64,000 nt of DNA from NCBI GenBank assembly GCA_025936115.1, contig JAICTZ010000011.1, positions 158,755-222,754 of the forward strand, read 5' to 3'. The notes under the pieces were generated by a model, which did no database searches, was not told the DNA's origin, and was given only the letters and a program-made list of their open reading frames with translations. Position numbers and translations under genes: made by a program. This document shows, piece after piece, positions 25,116 to 33,451 of this stretch; the stretch's first letter is position 1; each line of letters begins with the position of its first letter. This stretch comes from Polyangiaceae bacterium (GTDB lineage Bacteria; Myxococcota_A; Polyangia; Polyangiales; Polyangiaceae).

Positions 25116-25397
25116 TCACGAACGGGTTCCGGCCGTGGAGCTTGAGGAAAAAGCTCCTACACCGAGCTCCGTCACGACCCGAACCTCACTCTTCTCGACC
25201 TCGTCGGAAAGCGTCGACGCCGCGGACGCACGATTGGCTTCCTCGACGGCGCGCTGCATCTCTTCGCGCACCACGGCGACGTGCTTGGGCGCCACGATGC
25301 CGAGCCGCACTTCACCGCGCGACACCTCCGTCACGACGACTTCGATGTTTTCGCCGATGCGAATCCGCTGCCCTTTACGCCTAGCCACGATCAGCAC
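25116..25397 (-). CDS. csrA: Carbon storage/translational regulator CsrA, C-terminally extended
   Basis: The 93-residue RNA-binding protein starts at GTG 25395-25397 with VLIVARRKGQRIRIGENIEV and continues with 'GEVRLGIVAPKHVAVVREEM', the complete CsrA beta-fold including the RNA-contacting Arg (VREEM). CsrA is usually 60-70 residues; here about 30 extra residues follow, rich in Ala/Ser/Glu. CsrA binds GGA sites on leaders such as flagellin's. A purine-rich GGAAGCAGG precedes the GTG. The longer open frame upstream has no family resemblance. FliW, the usual antagonist, is not in the window. Confidence 0.9.
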   Translation of the reverse strand: MLIVARRKGQRIRIGENIEVVVTEVSRGEVRLGIVAPKHVAVVREEMQRAVEEANRASAASTLSDEVEKSEVRVVTELGVGAFSSSSTAGTRS

Positions 25398-26085
25398 GAG
25401 TGACCTGCTTCCGTCGAGGGTGCGCCCGCCGCGGGCGTCCTCGATTCGTTGAACGGTCGCCCGCGGAGAATCTGCACCGCGCGTCTCGAAACGGGACGAG
25501 CCAGCGCTCGGACCACGGACCTTGGCTGCACGCCCTGGACGCTCGCCGTGACCGTGGGCGCGCCGGACGGACCGCCCACTGGCTCCCGACGAGACACGCG
25601 GCCCACCGCACGGCGGCGCTCGAGCGGCAGTGATACGACAGCGGCGACTGGCGGCGCCGTCGGCAGTGCACCTACATGCGCTCTCGGCGGGCCGCATCGG
25701 GACGCATGGACTGCTCTCCCCAGTCGTCAGGCACGGCGGGCGCGAGCAAGCGCGACGCGCCACAGCGGAGCGGCCCCGCTCGTCGTGCAACTGGACGCCC
25801 ATCGACAGCGTGCCACCCGCCCTCTGAATCCTTAGGACCAGTCCAAGGCAGCACTCCTTCTCGCGAGCTCTGTCACCTATGTCTCTAACGGTGCAACCGG
25901 AGACATCCCTGACACTTCAATCCGGAGACATCCCTGACAGTCTTGCGTAGAGCGAGAGTGGATCGAAGACGACGTGATACTGCTCGAGCTCAGCTTGGCA
26001 AGTGGAGTTCGACGTCTTCGTGAGCGAGCGCTCATTGATTAGCGTCACCGCGGCCAATGAATGAAGCGGAGCCCGGAAGCACCAT
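25398..26085. other. Gene-free region upstream of csrA with IS relic
   Basis: About 690 bp without a supported gene. The part next to csrA should hold its promoter on the minus strand; no sigma-54 or sigma-28 consensus was found. Positions 25889-25946 hold short repeated sequences of insertion-element origin. The rest (25947-26085) is featureless. Confidence 0.45.
25889..25946 (+). repeat. Left IS481-type end relic with duplicated motif
   Basis: The motif CCGGAGACATCCCTGACA occurs twice in 40 bp (near 25894 and 25920). Similar motifs with small changes (CCGAGGACAGGCCTGACA, TCCGAGGACATTCCTGACAG) stand at 26950-27000 in front of a broken IS481-like transposase. Together they bracket the RAYT gene and look like remnants of one element type. 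Confidence 0.55.
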
Positions 26086-26841
26086 CTATCCGCCGGCCAC
26101 GTCGAACGGCCGTATGAGCCCGTGACGTCGCCAACCCTTGCGCAACAAGAACGAACGTGCCGGCACGACGCCCGGCGAAAGCTCCGGAAACGGATCGCTC
26201 ATGGCCCTAGGATCCGGCGGAGCATGTGTCCACTCAGGGTCCCAGCCGTCGAACGAGGCGGCTGAGCTACACGGATCGCAAAACGACAACGGCAGCCGCG
26301 GCCCCGTTCCGTCGACGTGCCGCCGATAATTGTTGAGTACGTAAGCGAGCGCGCGCCGGACCTCGAGCGGCGTCTTGAGCCGGCGCACGTGAAAACGATC
26401 GGCGAAAACGCCACCCGAACGCTTGAATAGGCGATTGAGGCGCTTCGCCAACCGAATGCCCAGGGCCTGCATGCCGCGCGCGAGCTGCCTCGCGCTTTCC
26501 GCCTCGACGACGAAGTGCAGGTGATTCGATTGAACGGAATAATGAACGATGCGCACATCCCCGGCGCGCGGCAGGGCGAGTACCTTGCGGACCTGACGAA
26601 AGGTGCTCTTTTTGCGAAGGTTCGGGAGCCCCGCGACGAGCCGCAGCGTGACGTGCAATGGGATGTGTTGCGTCACGCGCGGGCGCGCGACGTGCGCCAC
26701 ACGCCTCGACGTCTTCGGTCGACCAGCACCGGCCCGCGCGCCACCCCAAGTGCGGAACTCGAAAGCGGCTTGTTGCATGCCGAGCTGAGCAGCAGCGGTT
26801 CGCGCCCGCGTACGTCGACCGGTCATCCTCACCTTCGGCAT
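26086..26841 (-). CDS. REP-associated tyrosine transposase (RAYT, Y1 transposase)
   Basis: The 251-residue protein has a basic N-terminus and a Y1 HUH-type domain at about residues 55-180. The HUH pair is H107-L-H109 in 'YSVQSNHLHFVVEA', and the catalytic Tyr is probably Y167 or Y172 in 'ALAYVLNNYRRH'. Single-strand transposases of this type are associated with scattered REP palindromes and are normally single-copy, domesticated genes. Its tail ('WDPEWTHAPPDPRA', 'ARSFLLRKGWRRHGLI') is common in Myxococcota relatives. It sits between IS481 relics within the flagellar region. No REP pairs are evident in the immediate flanks. Confidence 0.8.
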   Translation of the reverse strand: MPKVRMTGRRTRARTAAAQLGMQQAAFEFRTWGGARAGAGRPKTSRRVAHVARPRVTQHIPLHVTLRLVAGLPNLRKKSTFRQVRKVLALPRAGDVRIVHYSVQSNHLHFVVEAESARQLARGMQALGIRLAKRLNRLFKRSGGVFADRFHVRRLKTPLEVRRALAYVLNNYRRHVDGTGPRLPLSFCDPCSSAASFDGWDPEWTHAPPDPRAMSDPFPELSPGVVPARSFLLRKGWRRHGLIRPFDVAGG

Positions 26842-26925
26842 GATGACAACTTGAATCTAGCATATATTGTCTCGGACTCCAAGTCGCAAGCGATTCAACA
26901 ATGGGTCCGAGCGGTGGTATGAACC

Positions 26926-27356
26926 GGATGGAGTCCTGACAGATCGAGCCGAGGACAGGCCTGACACTTTGCTCGTGCAATCCGAGGACATTCCTGACAG
27001 TGCCGCGCATGCCGTGGAAGGAAACGGATTCGATGAAGGAGCGTGTGAAGTTTGTGTTGGAATGGGAAAGGTGCTGGGCCGAGGGCGAGGGACGGCTGAA
27101 CTTTGCGGAGCTGTGCCGAGAATTCGGGATCAGCCGGCAAGTGGGTTACGTGTGGCTCAGACGCTACGGCGATGGGAGAGGGAGCTCGCGGCACTCAAGG
27201 AGTGAGAGCGTAGCCGCACCGCAGCCCGACGAAGGTCGGAGACGATATGGAGGAGCTGCTGGTGCGGATGCGCAAGCTACACCCGAGGTGGGACCCTTCG
27301 CCGACGATCGCTCTTGGGTCGCCAAGCGGGCTCGCTCGTCGTCGCGCTTGACGCGT
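26926..27356 (+). mobile_element. Decayed IS481-family element end and transposase N-terminus
   Basis: Repeated CCTGACA motifs (26937-27000) precede an open frame starting at ATG 27009 or 27031: 'MPWKETDSMKERVKFVLEWE' then 'FAELCREFGISRQVGYVWLR', the N-terminal helix-turn-helix of IS481-family transposases. After about 27175 the coding frame shifts. The expected continuation (PHRSPTKVGDDMEELLVRMR, then 'KLHPRWDPSP') appears in another frame from about 27213 and stops near 27350. No DDE catalytic domain follows. It is a dead 5' fragment with at least one frameshift. Confidence 0.75.
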
Positions 27357-27380
27357 CAAGTCTACCGCGAGGGACCGAGT

Positions 27381-27506
27381 CGAGAGCGAGCCGCGAGTCG
27401 AGAGCGAGCCGCGAGTCGAGAGCGAGCCGCGAGTCGAGAGCGAGCCGCGAGTCGAGAGCGAGCCGCGAGTCGAGAGCGAGCCGCGAGTCGAGAGCGAGCC
27501 GCGAGT
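27381..27506 (+). repeat. Seven perfect 18-bp tandem repeats
   Basis: The unit CGAGAGCGAGCCGCGAGT is repeated seven times without a mismatch (27381-27506). In the open frame of the decayed transposase it would encode RERAAS seven times, but that frame is not credible as protein. Perfect copies imply recent expansion and likely length polymorphism. It lies 70 bp beyond the flgL stop codon, in the 3' flank of the flgG-flgL operon. Confidence 0.95.
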
Positions 27507-27576
27507 TTCTACGAGCGATCGCGAGAAGGTTTGGTCTCGAGAGGGAGCACGAGCCGAAGCGTCGAGCTTGCCCGCT

Positions 27577-28455
27577 TTAGAACTGAATCAACCCGCCGAT
27601 ATCGAGCACCTTCTTCGCGACGGCGACCGCCTGCTCGAGCGAATTGCCGAGCGTCACGAGATCCGAATACGCCTGGTACGGGTCGGCGCCCGCGGCCGTT
27701 TGTTGGCGCGTTTGGAGCGCCGTCTTGGCCTGCGTCAGGATGTCCTGCGTTGTTTGCAGGCGGTCGATGCGCATGCCGGCGTCGCTTTGAGCTGCGACGA
27801 TTTGTTGGCGTGAGGCTTCGAGGCCCGAGAAGGTGTTGGCAACGGCCGTTTGGTCGTTGGCCGCGAGCGCGGCCTGGAGCTGGTCGAGGTCGTCGAAGAC
27901 GTTGCGGCCGCCCGCGGACGTGAAGGTGCGCGCGCCGCTGACGTTGACGGCCGTGGGCGTGCCGTTGCCGAGGTCGACGACGTGCGCGTCGTCGTCGCCG
28001 GAGAAGTTGCCGTTCGCGTCGAAGGGCTGCGCCGAGGTTTGGCTGCCGGCGAAGAGGAAGCCGGTCTGACCCTTGGTGTTGGCGAGGCCGACGAGTTGGG
28101 CCTTGAGTTGTTTGACTTGGTTCGCGAGGTTCGCGCGCGTCGGCGCGTCGAGCGAGGCGTTCGCGCCTTCTTGCGCGAGCTCGCGGGCGGTCGTGAAAAG
28201 GTCGTTGGCCTGCGAGAGTACGCTCTCGGACAGCGAGAGATCGCTCTCGGCCGTCGAAGCGGCTTTGAGCCCGGCGTCGGTTTGCGCTTGGCTCGCGCGG
28301 ATGCGGGCGAGCTCGGCGGCGGCCGCCGGGTCGTCGGAGGGCTTGTTGACGCGGTTGCCCGTGAGCGCGCGATTGGACGCTTCCTGTTGCGCCGCGCTGA
28401 GCTGGCCCAGCGTGCGCACCATGTTCGTCTGCCGCATGCCGTCGGTGACTCTCAT
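27577..28455 (-). CDS. flgL: Flagellar hook-filament junction protein FlgL (HAP3)
   Basis: The 292-residue protein links hook and filament. It shows the flagellin-like N-terminus 'RALTGNRVNKPSDDPAAAAE' and the C-terminal 'YSDLVTLGNSLEQAVAVAKK'. The length matches the family (about 290-320). Its start overlaps the flgK stop by 4 bp (28452-28455), which indicates translational coupling. It is the last gene of the long minus-strand operon beginning at flgG. Confidence 0.94.
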   Translation of the reverse strand: MRVTDGMRQTNMVRTLGQLSAAQQEASNRALTGNRVNKPSDDPAAAAELARIRASQAQTDAGLKAASTAESDLSLSESVLSQANDLFTTARELAQEGANASLDAPTRANLANQVKQLKAQLVGLANTKGQTGFLFAGSQTSAQPFDANGNFSGDDDAHVVDLGNGTPTAVNVSGARTFTSAGGRNVFDDLDQLQAALAANDQTAVANTFSGLEASRQQIVAAQSDAGMRIDRLQTTQDILTQAKTALQTRQQTAAGADPYQAYSDLVTLGNSLEQAVAVAKKVLDIGGLIQF

Positions 28456-29828
28456 CGGCCCACCGTATCCATGAGCTCGCCGAGGAGTTGATCCACGGTC
28501 GAGATCACCTTGGAAGAGGCTTCGTACGCGCGCTGGTACTTGCTGAGCGCGACCATTTCTTCGTCGAGCGAAACACCGCTCGTCGACTCGCGCGCCGACG
28601 TCGCTTGCGCCGCCACGGCGTCGCGGATGGACGCGTCGTCCGCCGCGGCTTGCTTGCGCGCGCCGACGTCACCGACCAAATCGCCGTACGCCTCGCTCGC
28701 GCTGCGGCCGTTGATCGTCGGTAAGCTCGAGAGGCCCGAGAGCAGCACGGCGTTGTCCGAGTTGCCGGGGAGTGCCGTCTTGCTGCTCGAGGCGGCGATG
28801 GCGTTCGGGTTGCCTGCGACGTCGGCGCTCAGCGCGAGGGCACGCGCGGCGCCGTCGGCGCTCGGTGTGATACTGAAGAGGTTGCGTCCACCCACGCCGT
28901 CGAGGCCGTAACCCGCTTGATGTTGGGTGTTGACGCTCGTGGCGAGCCCGTACGCGAAATTGTCGAGATTGGTCGCGATCGCGCTGAGATCCGTGTCGCG
29001 CGCTTCCTTGATGCCGGCGAGCTTGCCGCCCGTGAGGTAGCGAGTGACGTCGGTGCCGGGGCCGCTACCGATCGCGGCGCTGATCTTCATGTTGCCGCTC
29101 GTGTCGAGGCCGACGCTCAGGGTGCGCGCCTGAATGCCGTCTACGAGCGTCGTGCCCGACGACTGCACGAGGATGGTCCCGTTGTCCTGCGGAATGGTCG
29201 TCACGTCGACGAGCGGCGCCAGATCGAGCAGCACCTTCGAGCGTTGATCCTCGAGGTTGGCGGTGTCTTGGCCCTGGGCTTTGGCGGTCGCGATCTGTTG
29301 GTTCAGCTGCGCGATCTTTTGGGATTTCTGATTGATTTCGGCCGCGGTGTCTTTCGCCTTGTTGAAGAGATCGGAGCGGGCCGAGGCGATGGTGTTGGCG
29401 GTGTCGTTGATGCGACCGGAGAGGGCGCCGGCGGCGTTCAGCACCGCCGCGCGTGCCGTGGGATCGCTCGGATTGGAGGCGAGCGACGAAAAGGACGAGT
29501 AGAAGGCCGAGAGCGCGTCGGCGAGGCCCGTACCCGCCGAGTCGTCGAAGAGCCCTTCGACGTTGGCGAGCTCGGAGTCACGCTCGGATGCAGCTGACGA
29601 CAGGCCCATCGCCTGATATTGCCGGCGCTCCACGATGGTGTCGGAGACACGCTGCAGGCCCGCGACGTTGACGCCAGTCAGGCCCTGGCCGCGCGTTTCG
29701 AGCTGCACTTCGCGGCGCGCGTAGCCGGGAGTGTTGACGTTCGAGATGTTGTCGCCCGTCGTCGACAGGCCGACCGACTGGGCATTGAGCCCGTCGAGCG
29801 CCGTGGACAAGATTTGCGTGAGTCCCAT
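28452..29828 (-). CDS. flgK: Flagellar hook-associated protein FlgK (HAP1)
   Basis: The 458-residue junction protein sits between hook and FlgL. The N-terminal rod/hook motif is 'ALDGLNAQSVGLSTTGDNIS' followed by 'NVNTPGYARREV'. The C-terminus has 'VSLDEEMVALSKYQRAYEAS', typical of FlgK. It is shorter than enterobacterial FlgK (about 550), lacking part of the variable middle. It begins 2 bp after the flgN stop. Confidence 0.95.
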   Translation of the reverse strand: MGLTQILSTALDGLNAQSVGLSTTGDNISNVNTPGYARREVQLETRGQGLTGVNVAGLQRVSDTIVERRQYQAMGLSSAASERDSELANVEGLFDDSAGTGLADALSAFYSSFSSLASNPSDPTARAAVLNAAGALSGRINDTANTIASARSDLFNKAKDTAAEINQKSQKIAQLNQQIATAKAQGQDTANLEDQRSKVLLDLAPLVDVTTIPQDNGTILVQSSGTTLVDGIQARTLSVGLDTSGNMKISAAIGSGPGTDVTRYLTGGKLAGIKEARDTDLSAIATNLDNFAYGLATSVNTQHQAGYGLDGVGGRNLFSITPSADGAARALALSADVAGNPNAIAASSSKTALPGNSDNAVLLSGLSSLPTINGRSASEAYGDLVGDVGARKQAAADDASIRDAVAAQATSARESTSGVSLDEEMVALSKYQRAYEASSKVISTVDQLLGELMDTVGR

Positions 29829-29830
29829 GG

Positions 29831-30178
29831 TTAGCCTCGCAGATCCAGGCGCAAGCCGCCCAGCACGGGGCTCGCGGGGCGTCCCGAGGCCGTGCCGAGC
29901 ACTTGCCGCACGCTGTCCCGCGCGTGGGCGAGCAGCATGTGATTTCTGAGCGCGGCTTTGCGGATGCGTTCGAGGCCTGCGCGCTGCGCCGGTTTCAATT
30001 GGCTGCGCGCGGCGGCGAGCTCGTCGCAGAGCTTGGCCTTCTGTTCGGCGGCGCGCTCGATGCCTTCGCGATCGAGCTTGCGCAGCGCGTGCGCTTCTTC
30101 GCCGAGCACCCGCTCGAGCTCGGCGAACGCGGGAGGCAGCGCTCCGTCGTCCCCCGCGCGAGCAGGTGCCGGGTTCAT
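29831..30178 (-). CDS. flgN: Flagellar export chaperone FlgN-like protein
   Basis: The 115-residue helical protein has 'AFAELERVLGEEAHALRKLD' and 'NHMLLAHARDSVRQVLG', matching the FlgN pattern (L..LL..E...L...D). FlgN escorts FlgK and FlgL to the export gate. Assignment rests on moderate motif similarity and on the position directly upstream of flgK and downstream of flgM, the common flgM-flgN-flgK-flgL order. Confidence 0.82.
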   Translation of the reverse strand: MNPAPARAGDDGALPPAFAELERVLGEEAHALRKLDREGIERAAEQKAKLCDELAAARSQLKPAQRAGLERIRKAALRNHMLLAHARDSVRQVLGTASGRPASPVLGGLRLDLRG

Positions 30179-30179
30179 G

Positions 30180-30461
30180 TTAGCCGGCCCTCTCGAGCAT
30201 GCGTGCTGCGATCTTGTCGTGATCGATCTTGAAATCCCCGGTCGCGATCTTTTGCTTGAGGTCGTTGACCTTGGTCGTGTCGATGGCGGCGTCGCCGTCG
30301 GTGGCCATGCCTCGCGCTTTGGCCGAGATCTTCACCTCGGCGTTTTCGGCGTGGCTCGGGGTGCTCGCGACGGGCGCGGGTCCCTTGACCTGTGCTGCAC
30401 TCCCGACTGGAGCCAACCGCTGGTAGGCGTCCAAGACGGGGCTTCCTGAAATTCCTTTCAT
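30180..30461 (-). CDS. flgM: Anti-sigma-28 factor FlgM
   Basis: The 93-residue protein has a disordered N-terminus and the FlgM C-terminal motif ('VNDLKQKIATGDFKIDHDKI' followed by 'AARML'), which binds sigma-28 (FliA) until it is exported through the finished hook. The start is ATG 30459-30461; the longer upstream frame is not FlgM-like. Sigma-28 itself is not in the window, but the presence of FlgM implies it exists and governs late genes. It lies 100 bp downstream of flgJ. Confidence 0.88.
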   Translation of the reverse strand: MKGISGSPVLDAYQRLAPVGSAAQVKGPAPVASTPSHAENAEVKISAKARGMATDGDAAIDTTKVNDLKQKIATGDFKIDHDKIAARMLERAG

Positions 30462-30561
30462 GGTTCTCCAGATGGCATAGGGAGTCTCCAACCAGGCATG
30501 GACGGTCGGCCCGCCGACACCTTGAGGGAGCCAACAGCAAATTGGCCCGGTGGCCGGTTCG

Positions 30562-30867
30562 TCATCGTTTACCCCGTGCCATTTCGCTCTCGAGCGTGTG
30601 GGCAATCAGGTCGGCGAGGCCGAGGCCGCCGCCTTTCGCGATGCTGTCGGCGAGCGCTTCCGTCGCCATCGATTGATAACCGTTGTTTGCGTGGCTCTTG
30701 CCGTTGATTTCCGTCGTCTTCTGCATGGACTCGAGCATGTGGCGCACCATGATCGCCTCGAAGTCGCGTGCGGCCTTAATGGCCTTTTCACTCGGCTTGG
30801 CCGGGGGCTCATGTAGGGGTGCGTCGGCCTTTTGGAGCGCGGTCGTGGCGGATTCGAGCGGCTTCAT
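30562..30867 (-). CDS. flgJ: Rod-binding protein FlgJ, N-terminal domain only
   Basis: The 101-residue protein contains only the rod-binding (Rod-C/FlgJ_N) domain: 'AARDFEAIMVRHMLESMQKT' and 'YQSMATEALADSIAKGGGLG'. The C-terminal muramidase domain of enterobacterial FlgJ is absent, so peptidoglycan must be opened by a separate enzyme. Such single-domain forms are common outside Beta/Gammaproteobacteria. The start overlaps the flgI stop as ATGA. Confidence 0.92.
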   Translation of the reverse strand: MKPLESATTALQKADAPLHEPPAKPSEKAIKAARDFEAIMVRHMLESMQKTTEINGKSHANNGYQSMATEALADSIAKGGGLGLADLIAHTLESEMARGKR

Positions 30868-32006
30868 TGAATGACGACCTCGGCGCGGAGCGCGCCAGCG
30901 GCCTTGAGCGCTTGCAGGATGCTCGCGAGATCACGCGGGCTCACGCCGAGCATCGAAAGCGCTTTGGCAACGTCGGCGAGCGTCGTCGCGCCTTCGACGT
31001 AGGCGAGCCCGTTCGACGGTTTCTCCTCGGCGCTGACCTCGGAGTTGTTGACGATGGCGGTCTTGCCGCGATTCGAGAACGCTTCGGGCTGCGACACGTC
31101 TTTTTGCTCGTGCACGGTGATGGTGATGCCACCCTGCGCGATCGCGACGGGCGAGAGCCGAACCTCGCCGCCGACCACGATCGTGCCCGTGCGTTCGTTG
31201 ATGACGACACGCGCGTTCTGGACGGGGTCGACGTCGAGCTCGCCGACGTGGGCGATGAGCTCGACCCAGCGGTCCTTGAACGAGCTCGGAGGCTTTACTT
31301 CGATCGCGCCGCCGTCGAGCGCGCGGGCGCTGCCGGTGCCGAGATCCTTCGTGAGCACTTCGGCGACGCGGCTCGCCGTCGCGAAGTCGGGCGCGCGCAG
31401 CGCGAGGACGAGCTTGCCGTTTTGGTTGGCGCTCATCGGGATTTCGCGCTCGACCAAGGCGCCGTTCGGGACGCGCGCCGTCGAGGTCGAGTTCGATTGC
31501 ACGCTCGAGCCCGAGGCGCCCCCAGCCGAAAATCCGCCGACCACGAGCGGTCCTTGCGCGACGGCGTACGTGCGGCGATCGGCGCCGTGCAGGGCCGTTT
31601 GAATCAGCACGCCGCCCGTGAGCGAACGCGCGTTGCCCATTGAGGACACCGTGACGTCGAGCCGCCCGCCCGAGCGCACGAACGCCGGGATCGTCGTCGT
31701 CACGATCACGGCCGCGACGTTCCGGAGCCGCACCTGCTGGTCGGGGATTTGCACGCCGAGGCGCCGGAGCAGCGATTCGAGCGACTGCTTGGCGAACGGC
31801 ACGGAAACGTCGTCGCCCGTCCCGTTTAGACCCGTGACGACGCCGTAGCCGACGAGCTGGTTGTCACGGGCGCCGACGACGTCGCAGAGGTCACGAATGT
31901 GGTCGGCGTGCGCCGCCGGCGCAGCGCTCGTGACGCCGAGCGCGCAGAGCAGCGCGGCGAAGAGCACGCGAAAGCGGCGCAGATGGGGGCGAGGGAAGTC
32001 GTGCAT
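30864..32006 (-). CDS. flgI: Flagellar P-ring protein FlgI
   Basis: The 380-residue periplasmic protein forms the P ring around the rod in the peptidoglycan layer. It has a signal peptide cut near 'APAAHADHIRD' and the family motifs 'RDNQLVGYGVVTGLNGTGD', 'NVAAVIVTTTIPAFVRSGG' and 'ARVVINERTGTIVVGGEV'. The C-terminus 'TLADVAKALSMLGVSPRDLA' is canonical. Together with flgH it predicts a Gram-negative envelope with outer membrane. Confidence 0.97.
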   Translation of the reverse strand: MHDFPRPHLRRFRVLFAALLCALGVTSAAPAAHADHIRDLCDVVGARDNQLVGYGVVTGLNGTGDDVSVPFAKQSLESLLRRLGVQIPDQQVRLRNVAAVIVTTTIPAFVRSGGRLDVTVSSMGNARSLTGGVLIQTALHGADRRTYAVAQGPLVVGGFSAGGASGSSVQSNSTSTARVPNGALVEREIPMSANQNGKLVLALRAPDFATASRVAEVLTKDLGTGSARALDGGAIEVKPPSSFKDRWVELIAHVGELDVDPVQNARVVINERTGTIVVGGEVRLSPVAIAQGGITITVHEQKDVSQPEAFSNRGKTAIVNNSEVSAEEKPSNGLAYVEGATTLADVAKALSMLGVSPRDLASILQALKAAGALRAEVVIQ

Positions 32007-32009
32007 GAC

Positions 32010-32708
32010 TCAGAAGGGGTTGACGACGTCGAGGATTTTGGTGAGCCAGCCGCGTTCGACTTGGTCGTTGATGTCGCCGCGGCCGGTGAATTCGACGCGC
32101 GCGTCGGCGATCAGCGACGAATCGACGGAGTTGTCCGGCTGAATGTCGGCGGGGCGGAGCACGCCCGAGACGTAGAGGTGATACTCCTCGTGATTGATCA
32201 TCACGACCTTGGTGCCCTCGACGTAGAGGTCGCCGTTCGGCATTTCGCGCTTCACGTGCACGCCGATGTTGCCCTGGAGCGAGCCGGATCGCGCCGTGTT
32301 GCCCGAGCCGGCGAAGTCGGACTTCGCGGCGAGCGCGAGCAACTTCGCAGGATCGAAATTGGGGTTCATGCGCTGGAGCTTCGGCATCATGGCGAGGAAG
32401 CTGTCCATGCCGGCGGCGCGCGACGTGTCCTTCTTGAGGTCCGTCGTCGCGTTGCCCTGGGCGTCCGCCTTTTCGTTGATGCGGATGACGACGAGGTCAC
32501 CGACGCGCAGGGCGCGCGTGTCCTCGAGCAAACCCGACTGCGCCTCACTGTAAATCGAGCCGACGGCGGGCCGATACTCTTTTTGCGTCGCGGCGTAGGC
32601 GCCGGGATCATACTTGCGCTGTTTGGGCGTGAAGGGCGCGATGTGCGCCGGCCCGCACGCAGCGGCGAGCGTCGCGAGCAGACCGAGGCCGAGCAGGTGG
32701 TGCTTCAC
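32010..32708 (-). CDS. flgH: Flagellar L-ring lipoprotein FlgH
   Basis: The 232-residue lipoprotein (lipobox 'LATLAAACGPAH') forms the outer-membrane L ring. Family motifs include 'RALRVGDLVVIRINEKADAQ', 'LQGNIGVHVKREMPNGDLYV' and 'LYVSGVLRPADIQPDNSVDS'. The start ATG 32706-32708 overlaps the flgA stop. It lies 3 bp upstream of flgI. Confidence 0.96.
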   Translation of the reverse strand: MKHHLLGLGLLATLAAACGPAHIAPFTPKQRKYDPGAYAATQKEYRPAVGSIYSEAQSGLLEDTRALRVGDLVVIRINEKADAQGNATTDLKKDTSRAAGMDSFLAMMPKLQRMNPNFDPAKLLALAAKSDFAGSGNTARSGSLQGNIGVHVKREMPNGDLYVEGTKVVMINHEEYHLYVSGVLRPADIQPDNSVDSSLIADARVEFTGRGDINDQVERGWLTKILDVVNPF

Positions 32709-33451
32709 AGCTCCACCACCCGGCCCACGTCGCGGCTCTGAACCTTGGCTTTCAGCACCTTGCCCGTGCTCGTGACGCGGCAGAACACGGCGTCGCCGAG
32801 GTTCGCGTCGGCGAGCGTGACGGCCGACGCACCGATGCGCGCGTTGCCCTGTTCGATGATGAGCGTGATGCGATCGCCCTTGCGCACGATGGGCGCAAAC
32901 GCGTCTTCGCCCACGTCGACGACGAGCGACAGCGCGGCGCGCCCCACGATCTCGTGATTGCGCCGCACTTCGGCGACCACGGTCACGTCGTGCCGGCCGA
33001 CGGCGTGCGGAATCACGGGCTTGACGCTCGTGACGCTGCTGCCCGGCGGCACGACGATACTGCGCTGCGCGTCGAGCTTCAGCAGTGAGACGCCGGGCGG
33101 AAGCGCGGCGCGTACGGCGGCGTCGGCGCGCGCGGCGACTTCTTCGGGGCGCCAGTGTTCGGCGGGCGTTTCGACGCGAACGCTCGCGGGCACGTTGACG
33201 TGCGTCGCGTCAGCACCGGCTTCGCGCATGCGCTGGCGGATTTCGCCGCGCGTGAAGACGCGTGAGCTGCCAGGCGGCGGGGCGCGACCGAGCTCCACGT
33301 CGGCGACATCCGCGGGGGCCGCCGGATCGATGTCGGACACGCGCACGGTCGGTCCTTCGATGCTCACACGGTTTTCCGCGCTCGCCGTCGCGGCCAGCGG
33401 CAGCACGGCGAAGAACGAGAGCAGTAGCGCAGCGTGTCTCATGGCCGTCAC
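32705..33451 (-). CDS. flgA: Flagellar P-ring assembly chaperone FlgA
   Basis: The 248-residue periplasmic protein aids P-ring formation. A signal peptide ('LPLAATASAENR') is followed by a divergent N-terminal half and a C-terminal SAF-like domain with 'VRKGDRITLIIEQGNARIG' and 'LGDAVFCRVTSTGKVLKAKV'. GTG 33449-33451 overlaps the flgG stop as GTGA and is taken as start; ATG 33440-33442 gives a product three residues shorter and is equally possible. Confidence 0.9.
   Translation of the reverse strand: MTAMRHAALLLSFFAVLPLAATASAENRVSIEGPTVRVSDIDPAAPADVADVELGRAPPPGSSRVFTRGEIRQRMREAGADATHVNVPASVRVETPAEHWRPEEVAARADAAVRAALPPGVSLLKLDAQRSIVVPPGSSVTSVKPVIPHAVGRHDVTVVAEVRRNHEIVGRAALSLVVDVGEDAFAPIVRKGDRITLIIEQGNARIGASAVTLADANLGDAVFCRVTSTGKVLKAKVQSRDVGRVVEL

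Noticed and set aside
27000..27923. 307-codon open frame through the IS relic and 18-bp repeats
   Set aside because: Only the first ~55 residues match a transposase; after the frameshift the product is low-complexity (RERAAS repeats) and then antisense to flgL.
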